A stretch of 35,540 nt of DNA from a candidate division FCPU426 bacterium (GTDB lineage: Bacteria; Oederibacteriota; Muellerivitia; Muellerivitales; Muellerivitaceae): contig JAHFCG010000012.1 of the NCBI GenBank assembly GCA_023249615.1, forward strand, positions 1 to 35,540, read 5' to 3'. Numbering within the stretch: position 1 is the stretch's first letter; every line of letters starts with the position of its first letter. The position numbers were made by a program, and so were the translations under genes. Shown here one piece after another: positions 7,217 through 15,611 of this stretch. Under the pieces are notes generated by a model, which ran no database searches, was not told the origin of the DNA, and saw only the letters and a program-made list of their open reading frames with translations.

Positions 7217-8499
7217 GGTATTTCCCCCTTGCCTTGTGTCAGTTCCCAATTCGCTTCAGCGGTTTTGGCGCCCAGGAAACTGGATAACTCCGTTTTTTGC
7301 TGGGAAGTCAAATTGGTTTCCAACTGATCCCAGTTTTGAAAATTCAATAATCCGTTCAGGTATTCGGCTTTTCCGATTTCCTCTCGTGTCTGGGCGGCTT
7401 TCAGGAAAGCCTCCTGGACCTTGGTGTTTTCCACCGCGTTTTCATAGCTGGCGAAGGCGCTTTCCAAAGAGGCCGCGGTTTTAAGGTCCGTGTTCCTTAA
7501 ATTGTCCTCGGCGCCGTACTTGGATTCCTCAGCGCTTCTTAAATTGAAAAAATCCCTTCCTCCGGTGAAAAGGGGGAAATTCAGGGAAAGACCCGCGGAC
7601 CAGCCGGGAGTGTTGAGGTTGTCGAGGGAATCCCCATTTCGGAACATGGAGGCGTTGGCCGAGAGGGTCGGGAAAAAGTTTCCCCGGGAGAAGACATACT
7701 GGCTTTCGAAAAGGTGGAGCTGGGCCAGGGAAATCCGGTGCGCGGGGGTGTTTAAAACCAACGGCTTGAAATCAGGGGAGGAGGTTGGAGGCTCTGGAAA
7801 TTCAAAGCCGCCCGTGACCTCAAGTTTTTCCTGCCGGCCTCTTCCCAAAAGTTGGGAAAGCTGGCGTTGAGCAACCCCAAGGGCCCTTTTCGCCTGGTCG
7901 ACCTCGAAGACTGATTCTTTGTAGCCGGCCTGGGCCTGAAGGAGGGAACCCATGTTGTCGGTCCCGCCCTTAAAATTCATTTCCACGAGATCCTGGTTGG
8001 CCTTGTTGCGGTCCGCGATGGTTTGCAGAAGCTCGATTTGTTTTTGGGAATATAAAAGCGAGTAGAAGGCTATTTTCAAGTCGCGGGAAACCTGGGCTTT
8101 GGCCTGGGTGAGTTGGGCCTTGGCTAGGTCCAGGCTGGCGTTGGCGGAGTCCACCGAGGCAATGTCTTTTAAACCCGAAAAAATATTTTCCTGCGCGTTC
8201 AGGGAAAGGCTGGCTTTGGGGGAGTAAAAGGGATCATTTAAGGCGCCATCGAGGGAAGGGTCGTTGCCGGAACGGCTGACGGATCCATTGAGGTTTATTT
8301 GGGGAAGAAACTGACCGAGACTCGCGAGCTTGGAATTTTCGGACGCTTTAAGAGATTGTTCAGCCGAAAGTAAATCCAAATTATGCGCCGAGGCCTCCTT
8401 AACACAGGCCTCCCAGGTTAGGGCCGTTTGGGCGGGCGAAAAATGCGGAAGTGCCCAGGCCATGAGTGAAAAAAGAATAAAAAGGTTGTTCGTTTTCAT
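7213..8499 (-). CDS. tolC: TolC-family outer-membrane efflux protein
   Basis: 428 residues with a signal peptide (MKTNNLFILFSLMAWALPHFSPAQ). The mature protein shows the two OEP halves typical of TolC: helical repeats such as LTWEACVKEASAHNLDL, then NAQENIFSGLKDIASVDSAN, and in the second half SLNFPLFTGGRDFFNLRSAE. These halves form a trimeric outer-membrane beta barrel with a long periplasmic alpha tunnel. It is the first gene of the minus-strand operon, and its TGA overlaps the macA ATG, so the three form a complete tripartite ABC efflux system. The symbol indicates family only. No strong ribosome-binding site precedes the ATG at 8499. Confidence 0.9.
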   Translation of the reverse strand: MKTNNLFILFSLMAWALPHFSPAQTALTWEACVKEASAHNLDLLSAEQSLKASENSKLASLGQFLPQINLNGSVSRSGNDPSLDGALNDPFYSPKASLSLNAQENIFSGLKDIASVDSANASLDLAKAQLTQAKAQVSRDLKIAFYSLLYSQKQIELLQTIADRNKANQDLVEMNFKGGTDNMGSLLQAQAGYKESVFEVDQAKRALGVAQRQLSQLLGRGRQEKLEVTGGFEFPEPPTSSPDFKPLVLNTPAHRISLAQLHLFESQYVFSRGNFFPTLSANASMFRNGDSLDNLNTPGWSAGLSLNFPLFTGGRDFFNLRSAEESKYGAEDNLRNTDLKTAASLESAFASYENAVENTKVQEAFLKAAQTREEIGKAEYLNGLLNFQNWDQLETNLTSQQKTELSSFLGAKTAEANWELTQGKGEIP

Positions 8500-8677
8500 G
8501 GTCTGGACTTTTTACCACAGAGTTTCTTAAGTTGTTATGACTCGTTTCATTTCTCGAGGATTAGGACGTTTGAAAGACAAGGGAGTGTTGGAGTATAAGG
8601 CGAAAAGCCTTAAAAAGCCCCCTTCCCAACCTTCCCATTAAAAGGTCTTTTGGGTATACTCTCGCCTCCTTAAAGGG

Positions 8678-8711
8678 CAGTCAGCAGTCGGCAGTCCGCA
8701 GTCGGCAGTTA
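8678..8711. repeat. Five tandem 7-nt CAGTCGG-type units upstream of typA
   Basis: Units CAGTCAG, CAGTCGG, CAGTCCG, CAGTCGG and CAGTTA are contiguous. A related CAACTGAAAACTGGC lies inverted at about 8733-8747. The array lies in the 276-nt divergent gap between tolC and typA; that gap also holds a small hairpin AAGGC-GAAAA-GCCTT near 8598 and a TATACT box near 8654 without a good -35. Confidence 0.6.
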
Positions 8712-8775
8712 CCAGCCAAAGCGAAACCCCGTCAACTGAAAACTGGCAAACATTAATCGATGGAAGAGGTTTGTA

Positions 8776-10638
8776 ATGACGCTTCGTAAAGACTTAAGAA
8801 ATATCGCCATCATCGCGCACGTCGACCATGGCAAGACCACGCTCGTGGACGCGTTGTTCCGCCAATCCGGGGTCTTTCGCGCCAATGAACACATGGAAGA
8901 GCGCGTCATGGATTCCAACGACCTCGAAAAAGAACGAGGCATCACGATTTTCTCCAAAAACGCCTCAGTCATCTGGAACGGAACCCGCATCAACATTGTG
9001 GATACTCCCGGCCACGCCGACTTTGGCGGGGAAGTGGAACGAATCCTCTCGATGGTGGATGGTGTACTCCTGCTGGTGGACGCCGCCGAAGGACCGCTGC
9101 CCCAAACCAAGTTCGTCTTGCGCAAAAGCCTTGAGCAAAATCTGGACGCCATTGTGGTTATCAACAAGATTGACCGCAAGGACGCCCGGCCCCACGAAGT
9201 GGTGGACGCGGTGTTGGACCTTTTTATCTCGCTTGGCGCCAATGAGCATCAGATCAGCTACCCGGTAATCTATGCCATCGCCCGCGAAGGCAAGGCCTCC
9301 TTGAGCCTGGATACTCCCGGCACGGATTTAAAACCCCTGTTTGATACCATCGTGAGCCATTTCAAACCAGTCGAAGCCGATATTGAATCTCCCTTTCAAA
9401 TGCTGGTTACCACGACTTCCTATAACGAGTACCTGGGCCGCATGGCCGTGGGACGGGTCAAGCGGGGCAAAATTAAATTGAACGATCCCATTACACTTAT
9501 CAAGCTGGACGGCCGCAAGGTTAACAGCAACGCCACCAAGCTTTTTAATTACCAGGGAATCAAGCAGGCGGAATGTCTCGAAGCCTCGGCGGGGGACATC
9601 ATCCTTTTAGCCGGGTTGGAAGATGTTCAAATCGGGGAAACCGTGGCTTCCAGCCTTGATCCGACGGCTTTGCCTCCCATCGCCATCGACGAACCCACCA
9701 TGTCCATGGTTTTCTCCGTCAACAACAGTCCCTTCGCGGGTAAAGAAGGCAAGTTCGTGACTTCACGTCATTTGCGTGACCGCCTTTTTAAGGAAGCCGA
9801 AGCCAATCCCACCCTGAAAATCAGCGAGACCGACAGCCCTGACGCCTATAAGGTGGCGGGCCGCGGGGAATTACATTTGGGAATCCTGATCGAAACCATG
9901 CGCCGCGAGGGCTATGAGTTCCAGGTTTCACGTCCCCAGGTTATTTTCAAGATGGTGGACGGCAAGATTCAGGAACCCTACGAAAACCTGATCGTGGACA
10001 TTCCGAATAGTTGCGTCGGGGTTGCCATGGAAAAATTGGGAGCCCGAAAAGGCGAGATGAAGAATATGTCTCCCTTGTCGGAAGTGACCACCCGCATCGA
10101 GTTTTATATTCCGGCCCGCTGTCTTTTGGGTTTCCGGACGGAGTTCATGACGGATACCAAAGGAGAGGGTATCCTTCATCACGTTTTCGCCGGTTACGGC
10201 GAGTTCAGGGGCGAGATCGCGGGAAGAAGCCGGGGCGTGTTGGTGGCTTTTGAAGCCGGGGTCACGGCGGCCTATGGTTTGTTCCAATTGTCAGACCGGG
10301 GCAAGTTCTTTGTTACCCCGCGGTTGGAGGTCTACGAGGGAATGATCGTCGGGGAACACACCCGGGAAAACGACATCGCGGTTAATCCCTGCAAGACCAA
10401 GCACTTGAGCAACATGAGAAGCAAATCCTCCGATGAGGCCCTCACCATGGAACCGCCTACCATCTTTTCCCTGGAGCAATGCTTGGAGTACATTCAGGAC
10501 GATGAGTTGCTGGAAGTGACTCCCCAGACCCTGCGCATGCGCAAGAAGATCCTCAACAACAACGAGCGCATGAAGACCGAGAAACAGACGGCCAAGAGTT
10601 CCGCCAAGCAGATGATGGAGCAAATGGCGCAGAAGTAA
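8776..10638 (+). CDS. typA: Ribosome-associated GTPase TypA/BipA
   Basis: 620 residues, close to the family length of ~605. GTPase motifs: G1 AHVDHGKTT at 14-22, G2 within EKERGITI, G3 DTPGHADF and G4 NKIDRKD. EF-G-like domains II, III and V follow, then the BipA-specific C-terminal domain (GVLVAFEAGVTAAYGL, PRLEVYEGMIVGEH, KSSDEALTMEPP). BipA binds 70S ribosomes at the EF-G site and helps assembly of the large subunit and translation under stress or cold. GGAAGAGG precedes the ATG at 8776 by a normal spacing. The gene is monocistronic, divergent from the efflux operon. Confidence 0.96.
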   Translation: MTLRKDLRNIAIIAHVDHGKTTLVDALFRQSGVFRANEHMEERVMDSNDLEKERGITIFSKNASVIWNGTRINIVDTPGHADFGGEVERILSMVDGVLLLVDAAEGPLPQTKFVLRKSLEQNLDAIVVINKIDRKDARPHEVVDAVLDLFISLGANEHQISYPVIYAIAREGKASLSLDTPGTDLKPLFDTIVSHFKPVEADIESPFQMLVTTTSYNEYLGRMAVGRVKRGKIKLNDPITLIKLDGRKVNSNATKLFNYQGIKQAECLEASAGDIILLAGLEDVQIGETVASSLDPTALPPIAIDEPTMSMVFSVNNSPFAGKEGKFVTSRHLRDRLFKEAEANPTLKISETDSPDAYKVAGRGELHLGILIETMRREGYEFQVSRPQVIFKMVDGKIQEPYENLIVDIPNSCVGVAMEKLGARKGEMKNMSPLSEVTTRIEFYIPARCLLGFRTEFMTDTKGEGILHHVFAGYGEFRGEIAGRSRGVLVAFEAGVTAAYGLFQLSDRGKFFVTPRLEVYEGMIVGEHTRENDIAVNPCKTKHLSNMRSKSSDEALTMEPPTIFSLEQCLEYIQDDELLEVTPQTLRMRKKILNNNERMKTEKQTAKSSAKQMMEQMAQK

Positions 10639-10697
10639 AGTTTAGTTGTCAGCTCTTGGTTGTTAGTCCTGCAAAATTAAAGCAAACATATTCAATA

Positions 10698-10810
10698 CAC
10701 CCATACCCAGCCCTCTCCCGAATCTGGCTTCGCCAGGACTACGCCAGAGAGGCGGGGGTTATTCTTGTTTCCCCCTTCTCCCAAGAGGGGAGAAGGATGG
10801 GATGAGGGTG
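10698..10810. repeat. CCCTCTCCC-type intergenic repeat with nested small hairpin
   Basis: This 333-nt gap (10639-10971) has no gene. It contains a left arm CACCCATACCCAGCCCTC and a right arm ending GGATGGGATGAGGGTG, roughly inverted copies. The right part also has a stem CTTCTCCC-AAGAG-GGGAGAAG at about 10775-10796. A small hairpin CTGGC-TTC-GCCAG (10724-10736) sits in the left arm. Near the next gene, ACAGG-TTATT-CCTGT (10941-10955) is a further short inverted repeat. Confidence 0.6.
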
Positions 10811-10971
10811 ACTTTGACTGGCATCTTTCTGTTCTTTTCTTGGCTTTTTACCTTTCTTGCTGCTTTCACTGCCGTTTCCCGCAATTCTTGCCCTTCTTCA
10901 AATCCTCCCTTTCGCCTAATCCCGGGGTTAAAATTGACTTACAGGTTATTCCTGTTTTCTAGGAGGCTCCC

Positions 10972-11466
10972 GTGGCTGAGACGCCCAATATGGATGAGAT
11001 CGTAAAACGTCTGGAAGCCGTAGAACAGAAATTGGGAATTGTTTATATCCCCGACGCCGAAACCAAGATTGAAGAACTCATCGAGAAAATTGAACCCAAA
11101 AAACTTGAGTTTGTTTTGCGGAATGTGGACGCGAAGGATTTAGAGTTGGCTATGACGGGGTTTAAAGCTCCCGCCCTGCTGAAAATCAAGGCCGCCGTTT
11201 CCCCCAAGAGCTGGGGCATGCTTGGCGACGATCTCCTATATCTCATCCGCCAGGGAATTTCGGATTCTTCCGCCAAGGATGCCCGCCGGAAGGTGATGGG
11301 AATCATTAAACAAACGGCAGGTGAAATCCATGGTTATCCACCCGCGGAATGGGAAACATTGAAGCCCGAGGATTGGAAAAAGCGGGAAGAGATTCTGGAA
11401 TCCCTGTTTAAAACCCAGGAAAGTCTGGACGCTTGGAAGAAAAATGTTTTGGATAAGTTGACGTAG
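10972..11466 (+). CDS. Stand-alone FliG C-terminal-domain-like protein
   Basis: 164 residues from GTG at 10972, with AGGAGG five bases upstream. A short N-terminal coiled region (MDEIVKRLEAVEQKLG) precedes about 95 residues that follow the FliG C-terminal pattern: KLEFVLRNVDAKDLELAMTG matches 'iqkvLrevdt.dLalALkg', then LLKIKAAVSPKSWGMLGDDL matches 'ilsnmskraaemlreDl', and SAKDARRKVMGIIKQTA matches the torque helix '.dveeAqq.iv.iir.l'. In flagella this domain contacts the stator and FliM. No flagellar gene lies here, and the N and middle FliG domains are absent, so the role is unknown. A PilZ gene follows 52 nt downstream, probably in the same operon. Confidence 0.55.
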   Translation: MAETPNMDEIVKRLEAVEQKLGIVYIPDAETKIEELIEKIEPKKLEFVLRNVDAKDLELAMTGFKAPALLKIKAAVSPKSWGMLGDDLLYLIRQGISDSSAKDARRKVMGIIKQTAGEIHGYPPAEWETLKPEDWKKREEILESLFKTQESLDAWKKNVLDKLT

Positions 11467-11518
11467 GGGTTCAAAAGCCCACCATGAGGGGGTTTTAAGC
11501 CATAATCAAGGAGGAAAA

Positions 11519-11887
11519 ATGGAAGACGCGAAAATGTCGATTGAAAGAAGGCGGGCTCCAAGGATATCCATCAAGATTCCGGTTAAGTACAGGTTTGAGG
11601 AAAAAAAAGATTTACTTGAAACTATAAAAAATTGGCAAAAAACAGAGCACCATGCCAATACCCTGGAAATCAGCCTTGGGGGAATGAGTGTCGAACTGGA
11701 TCAACCTCTGCCGAAGGGTGAAATTCTCCAGTTTGATTTATACCTGCTGGAAAAAAAGAAGTTCGTGACCACCTATGCCGAGGTGAAATGGACCGATAAG
11801 ACCAGCGCGGGGCTTAAGTTTCTCATGGTTAAAGAGGATGGGTTGGAGGCCTTGAAGGTCTTTTTGGGAAAACAATCCCCAGTTTAA
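11519..11887 (+). CDS. PilZ-domain protein (c-di-GMP effector candidate)
   Basis: 122 residues, a single PilZ domain. The first c-di-GMP motif is present as RRAPR (R11-R15, RxxxR); the second, normally DxSxxG, reads EISLGG at 50-55 with Glu for Asp. Strands typical of the barrel follow: GEILQFDLYLL, TTYAEVKWTDK and SAGLKFLMV, ending in a short helix. PilZ proteins change motility, exopolysaccharide export or other outputs when c-di-GMP binds. The start at 11519 is firm, with AAGGAGG four bases before ATG. It follows the FliG-C-like gene, so a joint surface or motility role is tempting but unproven. The Glu substitution may weaken ligand binding. Confidence 0.82.
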   Translation: MEDAKMSIERRRAPRISIKIPVKYRFEEKKDLLETIKNWQKTEHHANTLEISLGGMSVELDQPLPKGEILQFDLYLLEKKKFVTTYAEVKWTDKTSAGLKFLMVKEDGLEALKVFLGKQSPV

Positions 11888-11957
11888 AATATCCCGGGTG
11901 GGAGGCCTTTCCGAATATCAAAATGGGCCACGGTTAAAGTCCCGGGGATAAGGCGAC

Positions 11958-13133
11958 ATGAAAAGAACTATCTTCGGTTTCGGATTTATCACCCTTGTCT
12001 TCCTCGCAGGTGGCGGAACCGCGTTCGAGGGCGCGCCTCCCGGTTTAACAACAACCGCCAACATTTCAACCAGCACGAAACCGGTCTTCAACCCGACTCC
12101 GATGGTATCTTCCGGGCCGATTCGACCGATGATCGGCGCGATTCGTTGGGACGCCTGGACGGGGTCATCGAATACAGTCGGACAGGTCGTGGAGGCTGAT
12201 TTAAGCCCTTCCTCTTTTCACTTCCGGGTTCCTTTTTACGGTGTTGAAACCGGTCAAGCCTCGATCCAAGCCCGTTGTACCACCCAAACCTTAATGGACC
12301 AGGAGATAGCGTTCGCGAAAAAAGCCTGTTTGGATTACTGGGCTTTCGTTTGGTATCCCGCAGGAGCCGGATGTCCCACAAAGGCCTGTAATGGTTTAGA
12401 ACATGCCAGGAACCTTTATCTTTCCAGCCCCCATATGGGCGATGTGAAGTTTTGTTTGATCATCGAGAATCAAAATTTCCCCAAAATCAGCGCTTCTGAA
12501 ATCATTCATGATTTCAAATTGTCCAATTATGTGAAGGTTCTTGGTAACAGACCCCTTTTATATCTTCTGGGCTACGGGCGGATCGCGAAATCCGATATTG
12601 AGAACCTTCGCGCCGAGGGCTTAAAGGCCGGGTTGGGGAACCCTTATATTGTTCTTTTGCGCGTGGACGCCAATTTTTCCGTCCTCGCTACGCTTGGGCT
12701 TGACGCTTTTAGTATGTACGCGACCTCATGGATTGGCGGAGGAGCGCCCTTTTCAACATTGGCCTCGGCGGATAGGGAGGACTGGAAACAGATTAAGGAT
12801 CTCGGCTACAAGGTTGTGCCTCACGTGACTGCCGGATGGGATAAGCGACCGCGTTGTGTAACGCCGGTATTTTTTGACCCGAATCCACCGGGGGTTAACA
12901 ACTTTTGCGACCAATGGGTTGCCATGCCAAGCCCGAATGAATTGGCCGTTCACGTTGAGGACGCGGTCAACTGGGTCCGGTTAAACCCCGGGGCCGCCGA
13001 GGCCAACACCGTCCTTGTTTATGCCTGGAATGAGTTCGATGAAGGGGGATATTTGTGCCCAACTCTCTCCAGGTTTGAGGGGGACGCACGGATTGAAGCG
13101 ATGCATAATCATCTTTGCGGGGTCCATCGTTGA
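11958..13133 (+). CDS. Secreted GH99/WbsX-like glycosidase-type protein
   Basis: 391 residues with a signal peptide (MKRTIFGFGFITLVFLAGGG) and a Thr/Pro-rich linker. From about residue 55 it follows the (beta/alpha)8 pattern of the glycosyl hydrolase 99-like/WbsX family: IGAIRWDAWTG opens the barrel, then DYWAFVWYP, FCLIIENQNF, RPLLYLLGYG, and the C-terminal VYAWNEFDEGGYLCPT (W357, E359), the hallmark 'WNE..Eg..l.P' motif. Family members cleave or modify mannose-type or O-antigen glycans. Cysteine pairs fit an exported enzyme. The substrate is unknown, and catalysis should be tested. The ATG at 11958 has AAGG five bases upstream; 70 nt separate it from pilZ. Confidence 0.7.
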   Translation: MKRTIFGFGFITLVFLAGGGTAFEGAPPGLTTTANISTSTKPVFNPTPMVSSGPIRPMIGAIRWDAWTGSSNTVGQVVEADLSPSSFHFRVPFYGVETGQASIQARCTTQTLMDQEIAFAKKACLDYWAFVWYPAGAGCPTKACNGLEHARNLYLSSPHMGDVKFCLIIENQNFPKISASEIIHDFKLSNYVKVLGNRPLLYLLGYGRIAKSDIENLRAEGLKAGLGNPYIVLLRVDANFSVLATLGLDAFSMYATSWIGGGAPFSTLASADREDWKQIKDLGYKVVPHVTAGWDKRPRCVTPVFFDPNPPGVNNFCDQWVAMPSPNELAVHVEDAVNWVRLNPGAAEANTVLVYAWNEFDEGGYLCPTLSRFEGDARIEAMHNHLCGVHR

Positions 13134-13189
13134 CCATGGAAAATGGCCCCGGCGGACCTAATAGAGGGAAAAATTTAAATTTTTAAGAT

Positions 13190-13345
13190 TACCGATGGGG
13201 GTCCACGATGGGGAGGCGAATTTTCCCGCGCAATAGGTGAGAATGCTTGAAAGCATGTACCGGTAACAGGGCCGCGGAGACGCCGGGTTGAAGCCTGTCC
13301 CCGAGGGGGGTGTGGTTTTACGCGGGGGTTGATAGGCCCATTTAA
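13190..13345 (+). other. Unassigned GC-rich intergenic segment with possible RNA structure
   Basis: The 287-nt gap between the GH99-like gene and the next start has no convincing ORF. It carries a hairpin ATGCTT-GA-AAGCAT (about 13242-13255), then ACAGG...CCTGT enclosing CCGCGG and GCCGGG segments, and ends in GGGGTT/AACCCC-like runs. I could not match it to any known riboswitch, ribozyme or ncRNA. Confidence 0.25.
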
Positions 13346-13420
13346 AATGATTTAGCCCTAATATTCGCAAGGCGCCGGCAAAGCCATATTTCAAATTCTG
13401 GAATGAATAAAGGTGGTTTC

Positions 13421-13852
13421 ATGTTTTGGAAAAAAGGTTGGATCGAAAACCGCCGCCGCAAAACCGCCCAGGACCCTCTCATGATGGATTATCGGGTTGT
13501 CCCAGCGGCCGAGTTCCTAACCCTGACGGGGAGCCCCCATTACGCCCATACGAGTCTTCATCATTCGGCTATCGCAAAACTTCTGGGTCAACTGCTTCAA
13601 GCGGATGTTCCCGACCTTTTCAACGGTAACGTCATGATCTGCAGCGCCAATTCCATTCAGCAGGGGTACCATCTTGAGGCCCAGCTGTTCCTTTCCGATT
13701 ACCACTGCAAACTTAAGTTTCTCGCCGAAGCCACCGTGATTCACATGGACCAAGAAATGAAGGAAATGGTTTTTAGCGCAGGCATCCGGGTTCTTAGCGT
13801 CAACAAGGAGGATATGGATCTCCTAAACCGCATTATTGAACGCCAAAAATAA
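13421..13852 (+). CDS. Hypothetical protein, possible divergent PilZ-like barrel
   Basis: 143 residues from the ATG at 13421, which has AAGGTGG four bases upstream; an earlier in-frame ATG at 13403 lacks such a site. The N-terminus is basic (MFWKKGWIENRRRKT). The second half resembles the end of a PilZ barrel: GYHLEAQLFLSDYHCKL, then FLAEATVIHMD, a strand FSAGIRVLSV, and the closing NKEDMDLLNRIIERQK. The RxxxR motif might be RRRKT, but no DxSxxG is present, so c-di-GMP binding is doubtful. It could be a degenerate PilZ or another small beta barrel. It is soluble, with no signal peptide. The downstream gene is 81 nt away. Confidence 0.55.
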   Translation: MFWKKGWIENRRRKTAQDPLMMDYRVVPAAEFLTLTGSPHYAHTSLHHSAIAKLLGQLLQADVPDLFNGNVMICSANSIQQGYHLEAQLFLSDYHCKLKFLAEATVIHMDQEMKEMVFSAGIRVLSVNKEDMDLLNRIIERQK

Positions 13853-13932
13853 TAATTGTTTTCTTGCGTTGGTGTTAAAGGCATTTTTTTTGATTGTAGT
13901 TTCGGTATTATCCACAATGGGGAGGCAATTGA

Positions 13933-14901
13933 TTGTTTAAAAGACCGTTTTTAATCCTTTTTCTTCCCCTTCTTATCCTGGTCATGCCGGTTTTGGCCGC
14001 GAATTATTCCGTTGGTTCTGCTGAAATCAAACTGCGCGATTCTTCCCGCAATCGGGATGTACCCCTCAAAATTTACTACCCCAAAACCGCCGAGGCGAAT
14101 CGGTTTCCGGTTATTATTTTTTCCCACGGGGCAGGCGGATCCAAAGATGGTTACGGCTACCTTGGCCGTTACTGGGCTGAACATGGTTATGTGGTTTTGC
14201 ATCCAACCCATTTCGGAAGCGACCGATCCCTTTTGAAACGCGGCAGACCCCTTTTGAATTTGCGGGCGGTTAAGAAAATGGTTGAGGACAAATCCAACCT
14301 TGCGAATCGACCGAAGGACATTTCATTTCTGCTGAATTCATTGCCTCAATTGGAAGAACAGGTGCCGGGATTGAAGGGACATGTTGACCCGACAAGAATT
14401 GGCGTGGGAGGTCATTCCTTCGGGGCTTACACCAGCGTTGCGGTCGCGGGTGCGAAGGTTTATTCCTCTTCCAATGACCCCGCGACGTACGAGGACCCAA
14501 GGGTTCAAGCCTTTCTAGCTCTTTCGCCCCAAGGACCCGGTGGTTGGGCATTTAAAAATGACTCGTGGGACTTGATACACCGTCCGATGTTCATGATGAC
14601 CGGTACCCAGGATAAGGGAATGGAAAATGGGAAGCCCTACCAATGGCGAATCGAGGGATTTAATCATTTGAGGGCAGGACATAAATATCTGGCGGTTATC
14701 AATGGCGCGAATCACATGGATTTCAGTGATACCCAATTCAACGGGAAGATCCGGGACCCAAGGGTTCACGAATGGATCAAGAAAGCCACCCTCCTTTTTT
14801 GGGACGCTTATGTAAAGGGGGATAGGGAAGTCCAACAGAGTTTAAAGGCCGGGGGATTTCCAAAGGTTAGTGGAGTGAAGGTAAAGACGGAATCCAAGTA
14901 A
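13933..14901 (+). CDS. Secreted alpha/beta hydrolase, PAF-acetylhydrolase/dienelactone-hydrolase-like
   Basis: 322 residues from TTG at 13933; GGGGAGG ends seven bases before it. The N-terminus (MFKRPFLILFLPLLILVMPVLAA) is a signal peptide. The fold is shown by IIFSHGAGGSKDGYGYLG (oxyanion region), the nucleophile elbow GGHSFGAY with Ser162, an acid in GTQDKG (Asp227) and His261 in GANHMDFSD. The order and spacing fit PAF-acetylhydrolase II/chlorophyllase-like and predicted dienelactone hydrolases, which cleave esters; the natural substrate is unknown. It probably acts in the periplasm or outside the cell. A short palindrome pair just past the stop could end transcription. Confidence 0.82.
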   Translation: MFKRPFLILFLPLLILVMPVLAANYSVGSAEIKLRDSSRNRDVPLKIYYPKTAEANRFPVIIFSHGAGGSKDGYGYLGRYWAEHGYVVLHPTHFGSDRSLLKRGRPLLNLRAVKKMVEDKSNLANRPKDISFLLNSLPQLEEQVPGLKGHVDPTRIGVGGHSFGAYTSVAVAGAKVYSSSNDPATYEDPRVQAFLALSPQGPGGWAFKNDSWDLIHRPMFMMTGTQDKGMENGKPYQWRIEGFNHLRAGHKYLAVINGANHMDFSDTQFNGKIRDPRVHEWIKKATLLFWDAYVKGDREVQQSLKAGGFPKVSGVKVKTESK

Positions 14902-14932
14902 AGGCTAAAAAGCCTGCCGCGAATTTTCGCGG
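14902..14932 (+). terminator. Possible terminator hairpins after the secreted hydrolase
   Basis: AGGCT-AAAA-AGCCT (14902-14915) begins directly after the stop codon, then CCGCGAA-TT-TTCGCGG (14917-14932). No clean T-run follows (the next T-run is at about 14944), so rho-independent termination is uncertain. Confidence 0.35.
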
Positions 14933-14960
14933 TTGAGTGCTGATTTTTGAACCGGTTGTT

Positions 14961-15032
14961 GTAGGGGCGGGTCTTAGACCCGCCCCTACTAAACCAGGGA
15001 TTTCGTAAGGGCAAGGCATGCCTTGCCCCTAC
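14961..15032. repeat. Two GTAGGGG-type palindromes
   Basis: 14961-14989 is a perfect 13-TTA-13 palindrome (GTAGGGGCGGGTC on the left). 15005-15032 is GTAAGGGCAAGGCA paired with its inverted copy, one mismatch. The second is followed by AAAAGT, like the related element at 2193-2248. No gene lies in the 207-nt gap. Confidence 0.75.
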
Positions 15033-15108
15033 AAAAGTTATCCTACCTCAACCAAGGCTTCTTCGATGGAAGGTTCCCTTCGATGGATTCAAAGGCTAGA
15101 ATGATCCC

Positions 15109-15597
15109 ATGTTCCTGAGAATATTCATTTTTCTATTACTGCTTTCCGGGGCGGCACTTACTCCTCTCAAAGCTTTGGCCCAGACCAATTCGCCAACTCC
15201 TGTCCTTAATAACGGAGATGAACCTGTTACGGGCGGGTTTGCCAAGCCCTATGAATATGAACGCAAGGCTTACGGCTATGATCCTGAAGGGGTTGAATAT
15301 AAAGAAAACCAACCGGAAGATTTTCAGGTCATTTTCATCACCGCCACCCCCTTTACGGCCCTTTTTAGTTTTGGGGTGACTGGCCTTGTTTCTCTAGCTA
15401 CCCGAAACTCATTTGATGTGGGAGGGGATTATTTTCTTCCCTTTTTGGCGGGAACCTTTGTGGGCTCAACCACCATCGCTTGTGTCTCTGTTTTAACGAA
15501 TAAATACCCGCCTCCGGCTTCCCGTTCCTATGTTGATTCACAAGGGTTGACCGGTTCTCTGGTGTTCAATGTGCCAATCATTACAGCCAAATTTTGA
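15109..15597 (+). CDS. Exported or membrane protein of unknown function
   Basis: 162 residues with a clear signal peptide (MFLRIFIFLLLLSGAALTPLKALAQ). A polar segment follows that is rich in Tyr, Glu and Pro (KPYEYERKAYGYDPEGVEY). Two hydrophobic stretches, VIFITATPFTALFSFGVTGLV and FLPFLAGTFVGSTTIACVSVL, may be membrane helices or buried strands. The C-terminus ends in a strand-like LVFNVPIITAKF with terminal Phe, which is compatible with an outer-membrane barrel, but the protein is short for one. I do not recognise a family. A TAGAAT box lies 10-15 nt before the ATG. No ribosome-binding site is obvious. Confidence 0.55.
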   Translation: MFLRIFIFLLLLSGAALTPLKALAQTNSPTPVLNNGDEPVTGGFAKPYEYERKAYGYDPEGVEYKENQPEDFQVIFITATPFTALFSFGVTGLVSLATRNSFDVGGDYFLPFLAGTFVGSTTIACVSVLTNKYPPPASRSYVDSQGLTGSLVFNVPIITAKF

Positions 15598-15611
15598 ATT
15601 TTTTGAAGAAT

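Noticed and set aside
8678-8711. Possible CRISPR or iteron-like array
   Set aside because: The units are 7 nt and contiguous with no spacers; no cas or rep genes lie near.
10934-10962. TTGACT box as a promoter before the FliG-C-like gene
   Set aside because: At normal spacing the -10 would be TTCTAG and would overlap the ribosome-binding site.
10972-11466. Full flagellar FliG
   Set aside because: Only the C-terminal domain is present and no other flagellar gene is in the window.
13158-13394. Minus-strand 78-residue frame in the gap before the possible PilZ-like gene
   Set aside because: It starts with TTG without a ribosome-binding site, and its composition (Pro, Ser, Thr) looks non-coding.
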